64,000 nucleotides of DNA, taken from positions 220,262-284,261 of the forward strand of contig NZ_JIAG01000002.1 in the NCBI RefSeq assembly GCF_000688395.1. The letters run 5' to 3'. Source of the stretch: Haematomicrobium sanguinis DSM 21259. Lineage in GTDB: Bacteria > Actinomycetota > Actinomycetes > Actinomycetales > Micrococcaceae. Of the stretch, positions 36,766 through 44,899 are shown piece after piece (the stretch's first letter is position 1; each line of letters starts with the position of its first letter). Position numbers and translations under genes: made by a program. The notes under the pieces were generated by a model. The model made no database searches and was not told the DNA's origin. It worked only from the letters and a program-made list of their open reading frames with translations.

Positions 36766-37869
36766 CTATGCAGCACGCATACTCAGCAAGACCTTCAACA
36801 CCTGTTCTCCCTGGTAGCTGGAGAGCCAGTCGGAAGCCGCCGCCCGGGACTCGAACGGCATACCTTCACCGCCGGGCGCGGTGACCACGTTGCCGGTCGA
36901 GGCCCAGTTGCTGTAACCGGCTTCATCGATGTTGAACGCGTTAATGATGCCGCACGTCGGAGTGCCGTTGGCGGACAGGCGAGCCTCCAGGCGACCCAAA
37001 CTTCCCACATAACCCTCGGCGCTCTTGAACAGGTTCAATTGAATCCGGTCTTTGCCTTGGGCAGCGGGTATGTCGAGGAGAGTGACCGGCTCTTCTCCAG
37101 CCGGGCACGGTCCGACACCGATCGGACCGACGCGACCAACATTGAGTACTGTGTCGCCCTTAGGCGTCACCAGCGTGACATCGCCCTCATTGGTGCCAGG
37201 TTCTGCTCCCCAGCGGGCACTCATGTCAAAGGCGATTCCCTTGACCGAGGTCACTTCTTGGGTGGGTTCTTCATAGCCTGGCGCGTATGTTGCGGCTTCA
37301 CCGATCAGGGCTGGTCGAAGCGAAACGTCGAGACCGGCCTTGGTGAAATGCTCATCCATCACGGCGTTCAACTCGTCATTGCTGATTCCGGGGTTCGTCT
37401 TGGCGAGTTGATCCCAGGTCGGGACAAGATTTTTGAGGTCAAAACTCGCGCTCCCGTCGGAGAAGCGCTGTCCAATGTAGAAGTTGTCGCCAACCGCGCC
37501 TTCGGTCCCCGAGGACAAGATAGCGGCAAGGCTTGCCCGCACTGCGACCCACTGGGTGCTGTTTTGGTCCGTGACGCATCCGAACTCCTGCATGAGATCC
37601 GCCCGTTCGTCTCCGGGAACGCGCACCGGACTTCCGTTATCTGTATAGCGTGCGCTGGTGATGCGGCAGTCAACCGCCGGGTCCGCGCCCGCTGACCCGG
37701 ATTGCGCTGTCCCCTGCTGTTGCGCTGTGGGCTGAGGCTGTGCGGACTGATTGACCGCATTCACCGCTGCGGGCGCGCTGACGGCGAGGGCTGCCAGCGC
37801 GACCGTGGCCGCGGACAGTCGGGAGACGGTAGTAAGTGTGCTGCTCTTGGTGCGTGACACGTTGATCAC
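36766..37869 (-). CDS. secreted paralogue of the sigma-linked surface proteins
   Basis: 367 residues with a signal peptide (LTTVSRLSAATVALAALAVSAPAAVNA) and a Gln/Pro/Ala-rich spacer. The rest matches the extracellular part of the three membrane proteins upstream in four cysteines (AVDCRI, EFGCVTD, GVGPCPAGEEP, PTCGII), in the block NAVMDEHFTKAGLDVSLRPALIGE and in a C-terminal FxSxxxAxxWLxxxxGExV pattern. It lacks a membrane helix and a cytosolic part, so it would be released. Separated by about 97 bp from the NUDIX gene it may have its own promoter. Function unknown; a soluble version of the putative sensor domain. Confidence 0.75.
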   Translation of the reverse strand: MINVSRTKSSTLTTVSRLSAATVALAALAVSAPAAVNAVNQSAQPQPTAQQQGTAQSGSAGADPAVDCRITSARYTDNGSPVRVPGDERADLMQEFGCVTDQNSTQWVAVRASLAAILSSGTEGAVGDNFYIGQRFSDGSASFDLKNLVPTWDQLAKTNPGISNDELNAVMDEHFTKAGLDVSLRPALIGEAATYAPGYEEPTQEVTSVKGIAFDMSARWGAEPGTNEGDVTLVTPKGDTVLNVGRVGPIGVGPCPAGEEPVTLLDIPAAQGKDRIQLNLFKSAEGYVGSLGRLEARLSANGTPTCGIINAFNIDEAGYSNWASTGNVVTAPGGEGMPFESRAAASDWLSSYQGEQVLKVLLSMRAA

Positions 37870-37966
37870 TCCTTGAGATCTTCTCCGGTATCTGTACTAG
37901 AGCAATTGCTCACCGGTGCCGTTGTGGCCCGGCTCACTAGGTACATTTCCCGCTGCGCCGCACTGG

Positions 37967-38485
37967 TTACGCACCCGCGTCAAAAACGTGGTCAATCCCC
38001 TCATTGTCCCGAGCCATGGTGATGGTCAGGTCTACCGTGTCGCCTGTGGCAATGCGCGGAACCCAGTGCTCTGCGTCCTGCCACATGCGATCGAGGGGAA
38101 GGCGATCGAGGGCAAACCACTCGGGTACCAGTTCCTCCGACTCTTCCGGCGTGCCGTGCCACGTCTCTGCGGTGAAAAGCCAGGTATCCATATTCCATTC
38201 CGCAAGATTGGGAAAACGGAAACGGATGATCCCTGCGGGACGCAAATCACCCTCGCGGACCAGCACGCCGGCCTCCTCGCTCATTTCACGTACCGCCGCC
38301 GCGCTCGGGGTCTCCCCCGCCTCGATATGGCCGCCGACCCCCACAAACTTGCCCGCCCCGAAGCTCGTTTTCTTGAGCCCCAGCAAAACGCGAGGCACGG
38401 CAGGTGTGGAGGCATCGCCGTCGTTGTTCAGGGAGTGATCGATGAGGAAAAGCAGCGCGATCTTCCGCGGCGCCAACGCGCTCAT
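37967..38485 (-). CDS. NUDIX hydrolase, MutT/MTH1-like
   Basis: 172 residues. The NUDIX box GGHIEAGETPSAAAVREMSEEAGV is intact; the preceding VLLGLKKTSFGAGKFVGVG and the following RFPNLAEWNMDTWLF resemble MTH1-type enzymes that hydrolyse oxidised purine nucleoside triphosphates. Compared with that family, a 12-residue stretch LNNDGDASTPAVP interrupts the turn between the first two strands (LLFLIDHS and RVLLGLKK); this stretch carries a one-base variant of the recurrent 15-mer. Its ATG overlaps the stop of the upstream surface-protein gene (ATGA), tying it to the sigma operon. Confidence 0.88.
   Translation of the reverse strand: MSALAPRKIALLFLIDHSLNNDGDASTPAVPRVLLGLKKTSFGAGKFVGVGGHIEAGETPSAAAVREMSEEAGVLVREGDLRPAGIIRFRFPNLAEWNMDTWLFTAETWHGTPEESEELVPEWFALDRLPLDRMWQDAEHWVPRIATGDTVDLTITMARDNEGIDHVFDAGA
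38414..38428 (-). repeat. variant of the dispersed 15-mer (copy 4, AACAACGACGGCGAT)
   Basis: One base different from the consensus. Read as NNDGD followed by AS, in a loop insertion of the NUDIX enzyme. The next six bases gcctcc match copies 3 and 5. Confidence 0.75.
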
Positions 38486-39945
38486 TGGGCGGGGCCGCTG
38501 GGCTCCTGGCTACGGATTGCCATGAGCCAGGAAAGAAACTCGTCGCCATTGATGAACTCGTGGATGCTGTCCATCGAGTCGAACTCGAGCACGCGGCCCG
38601 GCGCGCCGGCGAGGTCGCCGTTGGCCGGGAGGAACGGGCTCGTGCCGGAAAAGTAGGAGACCCCGTTGAGCTGCATGCCCATGTCGATGGAGCAGGCCGT
38701 GCCTTGATTGGGCACCTGAGTGTCCAGGGAAACAAGCCCGATTCCCGCGTAGAACGGCGCTTCGGTGTAGGCCCAGACCACTACTTGCGCATTGTTTTCA
38801 CCGTAAATCGGGTTCGGCCCGACCCACGTGGGCGCGGCATACACCGTGGTGAACGGACGCGCGTCGGCGGGATCGCACGGGGTTGGGGTGATCGCATCGC
38901 CAACGGCCGCGCGGAATTCGCCCTCCGCGTTCACAATGTTTTCGGCCGAAGCATCCGGTGTCTGCTCGTAGCGCCAACCGGTGGGGAACGTGCCCTGGAA
39001 TCGGCCGTCAAGGCTGGTCGACTTCTCGGGGTTGAACTGCGGGAATGCCGCGCGGCCCGGGTCGCTCGGCAATAGCTCGGCGCGCAACCCCTCGGGGTAA
39101 CCCGCTTGGGCAAAGCGCTCATCCATGACGGTGGCAAAGTCGCCATCTTGGCCCTCAAGATATATGAGTATGTTTCGCGCGGGGTCTAGCTGCGTCCACT
39201 GTCCGTCGACGCGCTGGAACATCTGGTAAAAGGCGTTGCCCCCATCTGCTTGCAGAGCCGCAATGAGCGCGTTGGACGAGACCGCGATCGCGTATTCTGG
39301 CGTGCACCCGACAACCGTGTACAGCCACGGGCTGGAGTTGATGAGCTCGGTGATTCCCGGATTGAGATCGACATTCGGTGGCGCAAGGTTTGCGCCGGAG
39401 AGGTCGCATTCGGCGGCGTTGGCGGCCGGAGTCACACCAGGTGTGGGAGTCATTTTGAGAATGCTTGAGTTCGCTGTGCCCGGGGTTTCTGTGCCCGGGG
39501 TTTCTGTGCCCTGGGTTTCTGTGTTCTGGGCCGTTCCGTCTGTCGGTTCTTGCGTTGCCCCGCCCGTTGTTGCCGGCGGGCTGCTACTTTCGCCCGGGAG
39601 CGGCTCTCGATTGCCAAGGTTCATGCCGATCACGATGGCGGCCACAATCGCGGCCGCTGCCACAATGGCGCCCACGGCCTGCCAGACGCGTCGGCGTTGC
39701 GGGAACGGGCGGACGCTGTCGGGGTCTTGTGGGCCTTCCGGATCTTGGCGCTCCGCGGTGGCTGGTTCTAGGCGTTCAGATTCTGGGCGTTCAGGTTCTG
39801 GGCGTTCAGGTTCTGGGCGCTGCGCGGAGGCCTCCTGGCTGAGGAAGTCCAGGTTTGCGCTAAAGGCGAGGTTCTCCGGTGTCTGCTGTTTGAGCGGATC
39901 CACGCTCTTGATCGCATCCCGAATCGGGTCTATTTGGGCGCTCAT
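38482..39945 (-). CDS. single-pass surface protein, putative anti-sigma/sensor (copy 1)
   Basis: 487 residues. The first ~95 residues are cytosolic and begin PIRDAIKSVDPLKQQ...ANLDFL, a motif shared with the protein at 41822; a Pro/Glu-rich spacer of 15-bp repeats follows, then one membrane helix (VGAIVAAAAIVAAIVIG, about 105-125). The outside part starts with a Thr/Pro-rich stalk (ETQGTETPGTETP) and a four-cysteine domain: AAECDLSG, VVGCTPEYA, PTPCDPAD, GTACSID. The start overlaps an ECF-like sigma gene (ATGA), the classic layout of an anti-sigma factor. Binding to the sigma factor through the cytosolic motif is inferred; no zinc anti-sigma (HxxxCxxC) motif is present. Confidence 0.75.
   Translation of the reverse strand: MSAQIDPIRDAIKSVDPLKQQTPENLAFSANLDFLSQEASAQRPEPERPEPERPESERLEPATAERQDPEGPQDPDSVRPFPQRRRVWQAVGAIVAAAAIVAAIVIGMNLGNREPLPGESSSPPATTGGATQEPTDGTAQNTETQGTETPGTETPGTANSSILKMTPTPGVTPAANAAECDLSGANLAPPNVDLNPGITELINSSPWLYTVVGCTPEYAIAVSSNALIAALQADGGNAFYQMFQRVDGQWTQLDPARNILIYLEGQDGDFATVMDERFAQAGYPEGLRAELLPSDPGRAAFPQFNPEKSTSLDGRFQGTFPTGWRYEQTPDASAENIVNAEGEFRAAVGDAITPTPCDPADARPFTTVYAAPTWVGPNPIYGENNAQVVVWAYTEAPFYAGIGLVSLDTQVPNQGTACSIDMGMQLNGVSYFSGTSPFLPANGDLAGAPGRVLEFDSMDSIHEFINGDEFLSWLMAIRSQEPSGPAQ
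39476..39530 (-). repeat. 15-bp tandem repeat in the stalk of the 38482 protein
   Basis: Units of 15 bp (39476-39490, 39491-39505, 39506-39520, partial to 39530), read as ETPGT or ETQGT. The region is the extracellular stalk. Confidence 0.85.
39771..39820 (-). repeat. 15-bp tandem repeat in the cytosolic spacer of the 38482 protein
   Basis: Units 39771-39785, 39786-39800 and 39801-39815 encode RPEPE/RPESE pentapeptides between the N-terminal motif and the membrane helix. Confidence 0.85.
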
Positions 39946-40502
39946 GCCTGCTCACCCCCTTCGCTGAGGGAGCCGAGTTCTCGTTCAAAAGCGGTGCGCG
40001 CTGCGGCGAGTTGAGCTGCAATGGCATCCGGTTGTTCTCCGGTGAGCTGCGCGATCTCGACCGTCGTGAGGTCGTCCCACATGGACATTTGTAGCAGTTC
40101 GCGTTCCTCTGGGTTCAGGCGCGCCAGCGCGAGCGCCGCCGGTGGTGTCGAAGCGGTACCGTTGCGGCCAGGCTGGGTTTCCAGCTGCGTTTTCAGTTGC
40201 GCGGGGCTGGCGGCCCGTTGCCCGTGTTGCCCGTGTTGCCCGCAGGTAAGGCGGTACGCGGGGGCAAGAAACGCGACCAGGGATAGGGCGTCGCCCGGTT
40301 GCGCGGTTTGCCGGGCGCGCGACGATTCCGCTCCCGCGCGATAGTCCTGCCAGGCGTTCTGGATCGCCGTGTTGGCAAGCTCCGCTGCCTGATTCATGTT
40401 CTGAACGCGCCGCGCAATGAAATCAAAAACTCGTTGTTGATAGGTGCGGGCGGCCCTGCTGAAGGCTTCGGTGCTCTCCGAAGTGAGACCGGGATGCGTC
40501 AT
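39942..40502 (-). CDS. ECF-like sigma factor, diverged
   Basis: 186 residues. Region 2 (TYQQRVFDFIARRVQNMNQAAELANTAIQNAWQDY) aligns with that of the sigma factor at 43245, and region 4 (LARLNPEERELLQMSMWDDLTTVEIAQLTG) keeps the sigma4 fold. The recognition helix, however, reads EQPDAIAAQLAAARTAFE where a working sigma4 has a basic V+xRLxRAR pattern, so DNA binding may be lost or altered. A GQHGQHGQR repeat (about 40216-40240) lies in the linker. Stop and start overlap the two neighbouring surface-protein genes by 4 nt each. Confidence 0.75.
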   Translation of the reverse strand: MTHPGLTSESTEAFSRAARTYQQRVFDFIARRVQNMNQAAELANTAIQNAWQDYRAGAESSRARQTAQPGDALSLVAFLAPAYRLTCGQHGQHGQRAASPAQLKTQLETQPGRNGTASTPPAALALARLNPEERELLQMSMWDDLTTVEIAQLTGEQPDAIAAQLAAARTAFERELGSLSEGGEQA

Positions 40503-41758
40503 TGGCCTTGCTCACTTTCTGCGGTCGGGGCTGCGCTGTCGCTTGGAGTGGTGGTGGGCGTGGCCCCGGTTGCCCGTACCGTCCGCAATACTGCGAGGTC
40601 TGTGGCGAACTCGGGACTGCGCACGAATTCCTTGGCAGATTCGAGGTCATCAAATGCGATGGTGTTGGGCGCCGGGTCCGCACTGGAAACGCTCGGTGTG
40701 GTTCCTACCTGAACGGGCTGCCCGTCAACGGTTGCGGTGAAGGGAATGTCGCACGTGGTCCCTTTGAGTGGGCTGCCCGGTTGCACTACACCGTATCCGG
40801 CGTAAAACGGTTCCGAGGTGTACACACGCAAGGATGCGAAGAGGTCCGGTGAGGTCGGCGTTGCTCCAACACCCGGGGCGTCAACGAGGGAAAGGAAGGG
40901 CCTCTGCTCCGACGGGCAGGTCGCGGGATCCGCGGTGTCTTGCACGCTGCTCAGGGCGAAGCGGAAATTGCTGCGCTGGTCCACCACGGCACCGCCCGGT
41001 GATCCGTTCCAGGTGATGACGGACCACCCATCGGGGACGTCCACAGTCAGCGTCCCATCAAGACTCTGAACGGTCTTCGTCAGGTTGTCGGAGGGCTTGC
41101 CTTCGCTGAGCCCGGTGCCGGGAATCGGTTCTTCCCCCAATAGCTCGGGGCGCAACTCTACCGGCAGACCGGCTGCTGCCAATTGTGCGTCCATGGCGTC
41201 GGGGTAATTCGTGCCGTCCTCGGCAACGGGCTGCACTTGCGGGATGATGCCCTCCTGCTCGGGAATGTTCCATCCGGAGCTTGTTTTGGCGGCGTAGAGC
41301 AGACGCGGAGATTCCCAGGGCTCGTCGTCAAGGACCTCGTAATAGGTGGGGCTCGGGTAGAGCATCGCGTAGTTCTCGGTGCAGCCGACCACCGTAACTA
41401 ACCAGGGGTAGGTTCCGATCGTGCTGTTCGGTTCCCCGCCTATGGTTTGGGTGGCACCGCTCATATCGCAATCCATCGCGTTGCGGGCCTCGGGTACCGC
41501 GTTCCTGGTGTATTCGATGGTCCGCAGAAGCTCCGTAGGAGTTGGGGTTGCGCTTGGGGCGGTGCTGGTCGGTCGACTCGTCGCTGTGCTTGCCTCCGCA
41601 TCGGGGTCGCCGCGAAAGTAGTTCACGGCAAAAATGATGCCGCCGGTAATGCTGCCGCAGATGAGTAGCGCGAGCACCGAGAGCCACGGGCTCCCCCGGC
41701 GCTCTCCGGGCGCCAACGGAGTTTCGCGTTGCGGTTGCGGTGCGTCGGTATTGCTCAC
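40499..41758 (-). CDS. single-pass surface protein, putative sensor (copy 2)
   Basis: 419 residues from a GTG at 41758 with GGAAAG upstream (an earlier TTG is less likely). About 25 cytosolic residues, a membrane helix (LSVLALLICGSITGGIIFAVNYF), a Thr/Ser/Pro stalk and the four-cysteine domain: AMDCDMSG, VVGCTENYA, ATCPSEQRP, GTTCDIPF. The PDAMDAQLAAAGLPVELRPELLGEE block matches its paralogues. Unlike copies 1 and 3 it lacks the cytosolic IRDAxKSVDPL motif. It precedes the diverged sigma gene with a 4-nt overlap. Confidence 0.75.
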   Translation of the reverse strand: MSNTDAPQPQRETPLAPGERRGSPWLSVLALLICGSITGGIIFAVNYFRGDPDAEASTATSRPTSTAPSATPTPTELLRTIEYTRNAVPEARNAMDCDMSGATQTIGGEPNSTIGTYPWLVTVVGCTENYAMLYPSPTYYEVLDDEPWESPRLLYAAKTSSGWNIPEQEGIIPQVQPVAEDGTNYPDAMDAQLAAAGLPVELRPELLGEEPIPGTGLSEGKPSDNLTKTVQSLDGTLTVDVPDGWSVITWNGSPGGAVVDQRSNFRFALSSVQDTADPATCPSEQRPFLSLVDAPGVGATPTSPDLFASLRVYTSEPFYAGYGVVQPGSPLKGTTCDIPFTATVDGQPVQVGTTPSVSSADPAPNTIAFDDLESAKEFVRSPEFATDLAVLRTVRATGATPTTTPSDSAAPTAESEQGQ

Positions 41759-41821
41759 TCGGTGTCTTTCCTTGAGGTGGTTCTGGGCGTGCGGGTCACG
41801 GCTCAACGGACCCTAAGAAGT

Positions 41822-43252
41822 CTATTGGACTTGCATTAAGGTCAGCATGGTCAGCAGACTGTCGAATTCGGGGGATCTCAAGTATTTTTCCACGCTGGCA
41901 CGGTCCTCGAATTGGAAGACGTTGATGGGCAATTGCATCGTGTCCGGGGAGGTAGACATGACTTGGAAAGCATTGGATGCGATGAACGTGCCTCCTGTAG
42001 CCGGGTTCGTTCCGGCCACGTAGAACATGCAGGATTGTCCGGAGTCCCGGTCGGTCTCCAGCCTGTCGATTCCTATCGACACCCGGTAAGGACCGTCGGT
42101 GAAGGCGCGCACCACGATCCGGGCATTGGCGGGGGCGGGCGAATCAAAGGCACCGTTGATGGTGATGGGTGCGGAGTACAGGGTCTCAAAAGTTCCCGAC
42201 GGGCCGTCCGGCGCGCAGGCACCCCCTAGTTGCGCGTTTGTCCCCAAGACGATCCGCGTTCCACCTTCCGCGTTGACCACCGCACCGGATGGGGCACCGT
42301 CTTGCTGTTGCAGCGACCAGCCGGGCGGAATGGGTACCCGGAAAGCTCCGTCCGGGGTCGTGACGTAGTTGCCGGTACCCGCGGCCGCTCCATCGCCGAT
42401 AAAGGTGGCCGGACCCTGTTCGTTGCCGACGAATTGTTCACGAAGATTGGCCGGTATCCCCATGCGCGCAAACTCTTGATCCATGTAGCCGACGTACCCG
42501 AGCTCAAAAGCGGCCTGGCTCGGATTGAAGCGGACCATCACCATGTCCGGGGTAGTGATCCACGCTCCGTCAACTTTCTGGAAAGCAAGCAGCTGTCCGT
42601 TGAGCCCTTGCGGCCGTCCCATCGCATAAAAATACGCCTGCGTGGGGTAAACCAGCGCCCACTCCTGGCTACAGCCGATCACTGTTCCCATCCAGGGGTT
42701 AGCGCCGAGAATGTTGTTCGCGCCAGACACCTTTTCTTCGACGAATGCCGTGGTAACGCCGCTCAGGTCACACTCGGATGCATTTGCCGCGGGTTGCACA
42801 AGACTGTCTTCAGGCGTCATATTTTCCGCGTCCGGGGCTGCAAGCGAGGGATTTGCGGTGGGTTCGCTAGATGGCGTTGTCGCGGCGGTCGATTCTCCCG
42901 ACGGTAAGGTGTTGGTCGGCGGTGTGGCAGGCAGCGGTTGCTGGTTGAGAAAGCGGAAACCGAAATACACTGCAAGCGCCACAATAGCGGCCGCCGCCAC
43001 CGCTGCGATTCCTTGCCAGATCCGCTTGCGTCGAAGAGCTCCGAGGTCGGTGACGGAGTTGTCGGGTTGCCCGAGGCGCGTCCCGCGGTCGTGAAACTCT
43101 TCGGCACCCTCTGTATCGCTCGTCCCTTCGGCGGGTGTGTTGTTGAGGAAGCTGAGATCGGCGTGGAACTCCGGCACCGCGCCCGCACGCGAAAGAGCCA
43201 CCAACGGATCAACACTCTTCACCGCATCCCGAATCACATCACGATCACTCAC
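41822..43252 (-). CDS. single-pass surface protein, putative anti-sigma/sensor (copy 3)
   Basis: 476 residues from a GTG at 43252 that overlaps the sigma stop by 8 nt (GTGAGTGA). Cytosolic N terminus with VIRDAVKSVDPLVALS and FHADLSFLNN, one helix (GIAAVAAAAIVALAVYFGF, about 87-107), a Ser/Thr/Pro stalk and the four-cysteine domain: ASECDLSG, VIGCSQEWA, GGACAPDGP, GQSCMFYV. The MDQEFARMGIPANLREQFVG block matches the other copies. Stop codon and next gene are 63 nt apart. As the gene coupled to an intact-looking ECF sigma factor it is the best candidate for its anti-sigma factor. Confidence 0.78.
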   Translation of the reverse strand: MSDRDVIRDAVKSVDPLVALSRAGAVPEFHADLSFLNNTPAEGTSDTEGAEEFHDRGTRLGQPDNSVTDLGALRRKRIWQGIAAVAAAAIVALAVYFGFRFLNQQPLPATPPTNTLPSGESTAATTPSSEPTANPSLAAPDAENMTPEDSLVQPAANASECDLSGVTTAFVEEKVSGANNILGANPWMGTVIGCSQEWALVYPTQAYFYAMGRPQGLNGQLLAFQKVDGAWITTPDMVMVRFNPSQAAFELGYVGYMDQEFARMGIPANLREQFVGNEQGPATFIGDGAAAGTGNYVTTPDGAFRVPIPPGWSLQQQDGAPSGAVVNAEGGTRIVLGTNAQLGGACAPDGPSGTFETLYSAPITINGAFDSPAPANARIVVRAFTDGPYRVSIGIDRLETDRDSGQSCMFYVAGTNPATGGTFIASNAFQVMSTSPDTMQLPINVFQFEDRASVEKYLRSPEFDSLLTMLTLMQVQ

Positions 43253-43832
43253 CCAACACACCCCCTCCCAACACACCATCCGGCGCCAACCGCGCAAAAG
43301 CCTGACGAGCCCGATGCAACCGCACCTTCGCCGCCCCCACCTTCACACCCAACACCTCAGCAATCTCCGAAACCGACAAATCCTCCCAATACGCCAACAA
43401 CAACACCTCACGCTCCCCCTCACGCAAGGCCCCCAACACCTCAGCCACACCCGCACGCACATCAGCAGAATCCACCCGCGAATCCACCACCCACGCCGAG
43501 CGCACCCGATCCATCAACGCCTCCCGACGCCCCGCAGACCGATACTCATTCCCCACCACATTCCGCGCAATCGCCAACAACCACGCCAACGACATCTCCG
43601 ACGCCGCCACACCCTTAGACCACGCCACCCGAAACACATCATTCGTCAACTCCTCCGCCACCTCACGCGAAGACACCCGCCGCAACACAAACCCAAAAAC
43701 ACGACCCTGTTGACGTCTCACGACGTCGACAAAAGCGTCCTCGGCCTGTCCCAATTCCAACCTCTGTGTGTGCGAATGTTCTTCAGGTGCGAAATGAATG
43801 ATGATCCTTCTGCAGACTACATTTCCACACAA
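43245..43832 (-). CDS. ECF-type RNA polymerase sigma factor
   Basis: Up to 195 residues. Region 2 reads RQQGRVFGFVLRRVSSREVAEELTNDVFRVAW and region 4 LREGEREVLLLAYWEDLSVSEIAEVLGVKVGAAKVRLHRARQAF with a good helix-turn-helix. The start is uncertain: the only upstream candidate is TTG at 43832, without a clear ribosome site. Composition is odd: from about 43200 to 43700 the coding strand is strongly G-rich (plus strand nearly lacks G), with a sharp change at about 43705 inside the gene. The following surface-protein gene overlaps it. Confidence 0.88.
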   Translation of the reverse strand: MCGNVVCRRIIIHFAPEEHSHTQRLELGQAEDAFVDVVRRQQGRVFGFVLRRVSSREVAEELTNDVFRVAWSKGVAASEMSLAWLLAIARNVVGNEYRSAGRREALMDRVRSAWVVDSRVDSADVRAGVAEVLGALREGEREVLLLAYWEDLSVSEIAEVLGVKVGAAKVRLHRARQAFARLAPDGVLGGGVLGE

Positions 43833-43916
43833 CGGACCAAGGTTACGGTGCTGTAAAGGTTTTTCACCCCTGCCCCGCGCCCCTGCCCCGCGCCGCGCCC
43901 GGGCGGCCCGGTAAAT

Positions 43917-44879
43917 CTAGAGCGCGCGCGGATGCGCGGCCGCGTAGATTTCGCGCAGCGTATCGGCGGTGACCCGCGTGTAAACCTGGGTCGTTGTCAC
44001 CGAGGCGTGCCCGAGCAACTCCTGCACGACCCGCACGTCCGCCCCGCCTTCGAGCAGATGCGTCGCAAAGGAGTGCCGCAGCGTGTGCGGTGACACCGAA
44101 ACGGCAATTCCGGCCCGCTCGGCCGCCGTCTTTAAAATGGTCCACGCGCTTTGCCGCGAGAGCCGGGACCCGCGCGCGTTCACAAACAGCGCGGGCGTCC
44201 CCTTGCCCTTGGCAATATACGCGGGCCGCGCCCGCACCAAATAGTCCTCGAGCGCTTGCCGGGCAAAGGAGCCTACCGGCACCACGCGTTCCTTCTCACC
44301 TTTACCGCGAAGACGTACGACGGCGGGCCCGTCACCAACATCGCGCAGGTGCAGATCATCGACGTCGAGACTCACGGCCTCGGTGATGCGCGCCCCGGTG
44401 GCGTAAAGAAATTCGAGGAGCGCCCGGTCGCGCAACCCGGTTGTGCTGGAGGCGCTTCCCGATTCCAAGAGCGCGAGCACATCCGGCACGCTCAAAGCCT
44501 TGGGCAGCCGTTGCCCGGGGATTGGCGGGTGCACGTCCACGGCCGGGTCATGTGCGGTGATCCCCTCGAGCGCCAAGAACTTGTGGAAGCCGCGCACGGA
44601 GACGATCATCCTGGCGGCGGAACGGACACTCATGGGCTTACCGAGCGCCGGATCCATCAGTGAAGCAGCCCACTGGCTGACGTGTTCGCGAGAGACGGCG
44701 GAAACGTCGTCGATCTTCAAAGAATCAATAAAGGCGACGTAGCGCTGTAAGTCTCTGCCGTAGGAGGAAAGGGTGTTCGCCGAAAGCCCGCGCTCGATCG
44801 CTAGGTGTTGCAGGTAATTTCGCGCTTGCGCGCCCACCGAGGTGGTGGATTCAAGCGCAGGAATGAGAGTGGCGGACAT
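43917..44879 (-). CDS. xerD: site-specific tyrosine recombinase XerD
   Basis: 320 residues with the SAM-like N-terminal core-binding domain ([32 protein letters not shown]) and a C-terminal catalytic domain carrying Arg in [12 protein letters not shown], the basic [28 protein letters not shown] with His-x-x-Arg, the [12 protein letters not shown]is and the nucleophile Tyr in QVYTRV. With XerC it resolves chromosome dimers at dif. Its place before pyrG and a NUDIX gene is standard in actinobacteria. Confidence 0.96.
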   Translation of the reverse strand: MSATLIPALESTTSVGAQARNYLQHLAIERGLSANTLSSYGRDLQRYVAFIDSLKIDDVSAVSREHVSQWAASLMDPALGKPMSVRSAARMIVSVRGFHKFLALEGITAHDPAVDVHPPIPGQRLPKALSVPDVLALLESGSASSTTGLRDRALLEFLYATGARITEAVSLDVDDLHLRDVGDGPAVVRLRGKGEKERVVPVGSFARQALEDYLVRARPAYIAKGKGTPALFVNARGSRLSRQSAWTILKTAAERAGIAVSVSPHTLRHSFATHLLEGGADVRVVQELLGHASVTTTQVYTRVTADTLREIYAAAHPRAL

Positions 44880-44899
44880 GGCATTTAGGATAGTGAATT

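Noticed and set aside
42938..43856. Pro/His/Thr-rich plus-strand frames over the ECF sigma gene
   Set aside because: Low-complexity products are explained by the C/A-rich plus strand opposite the G-rich sigma coding strand.
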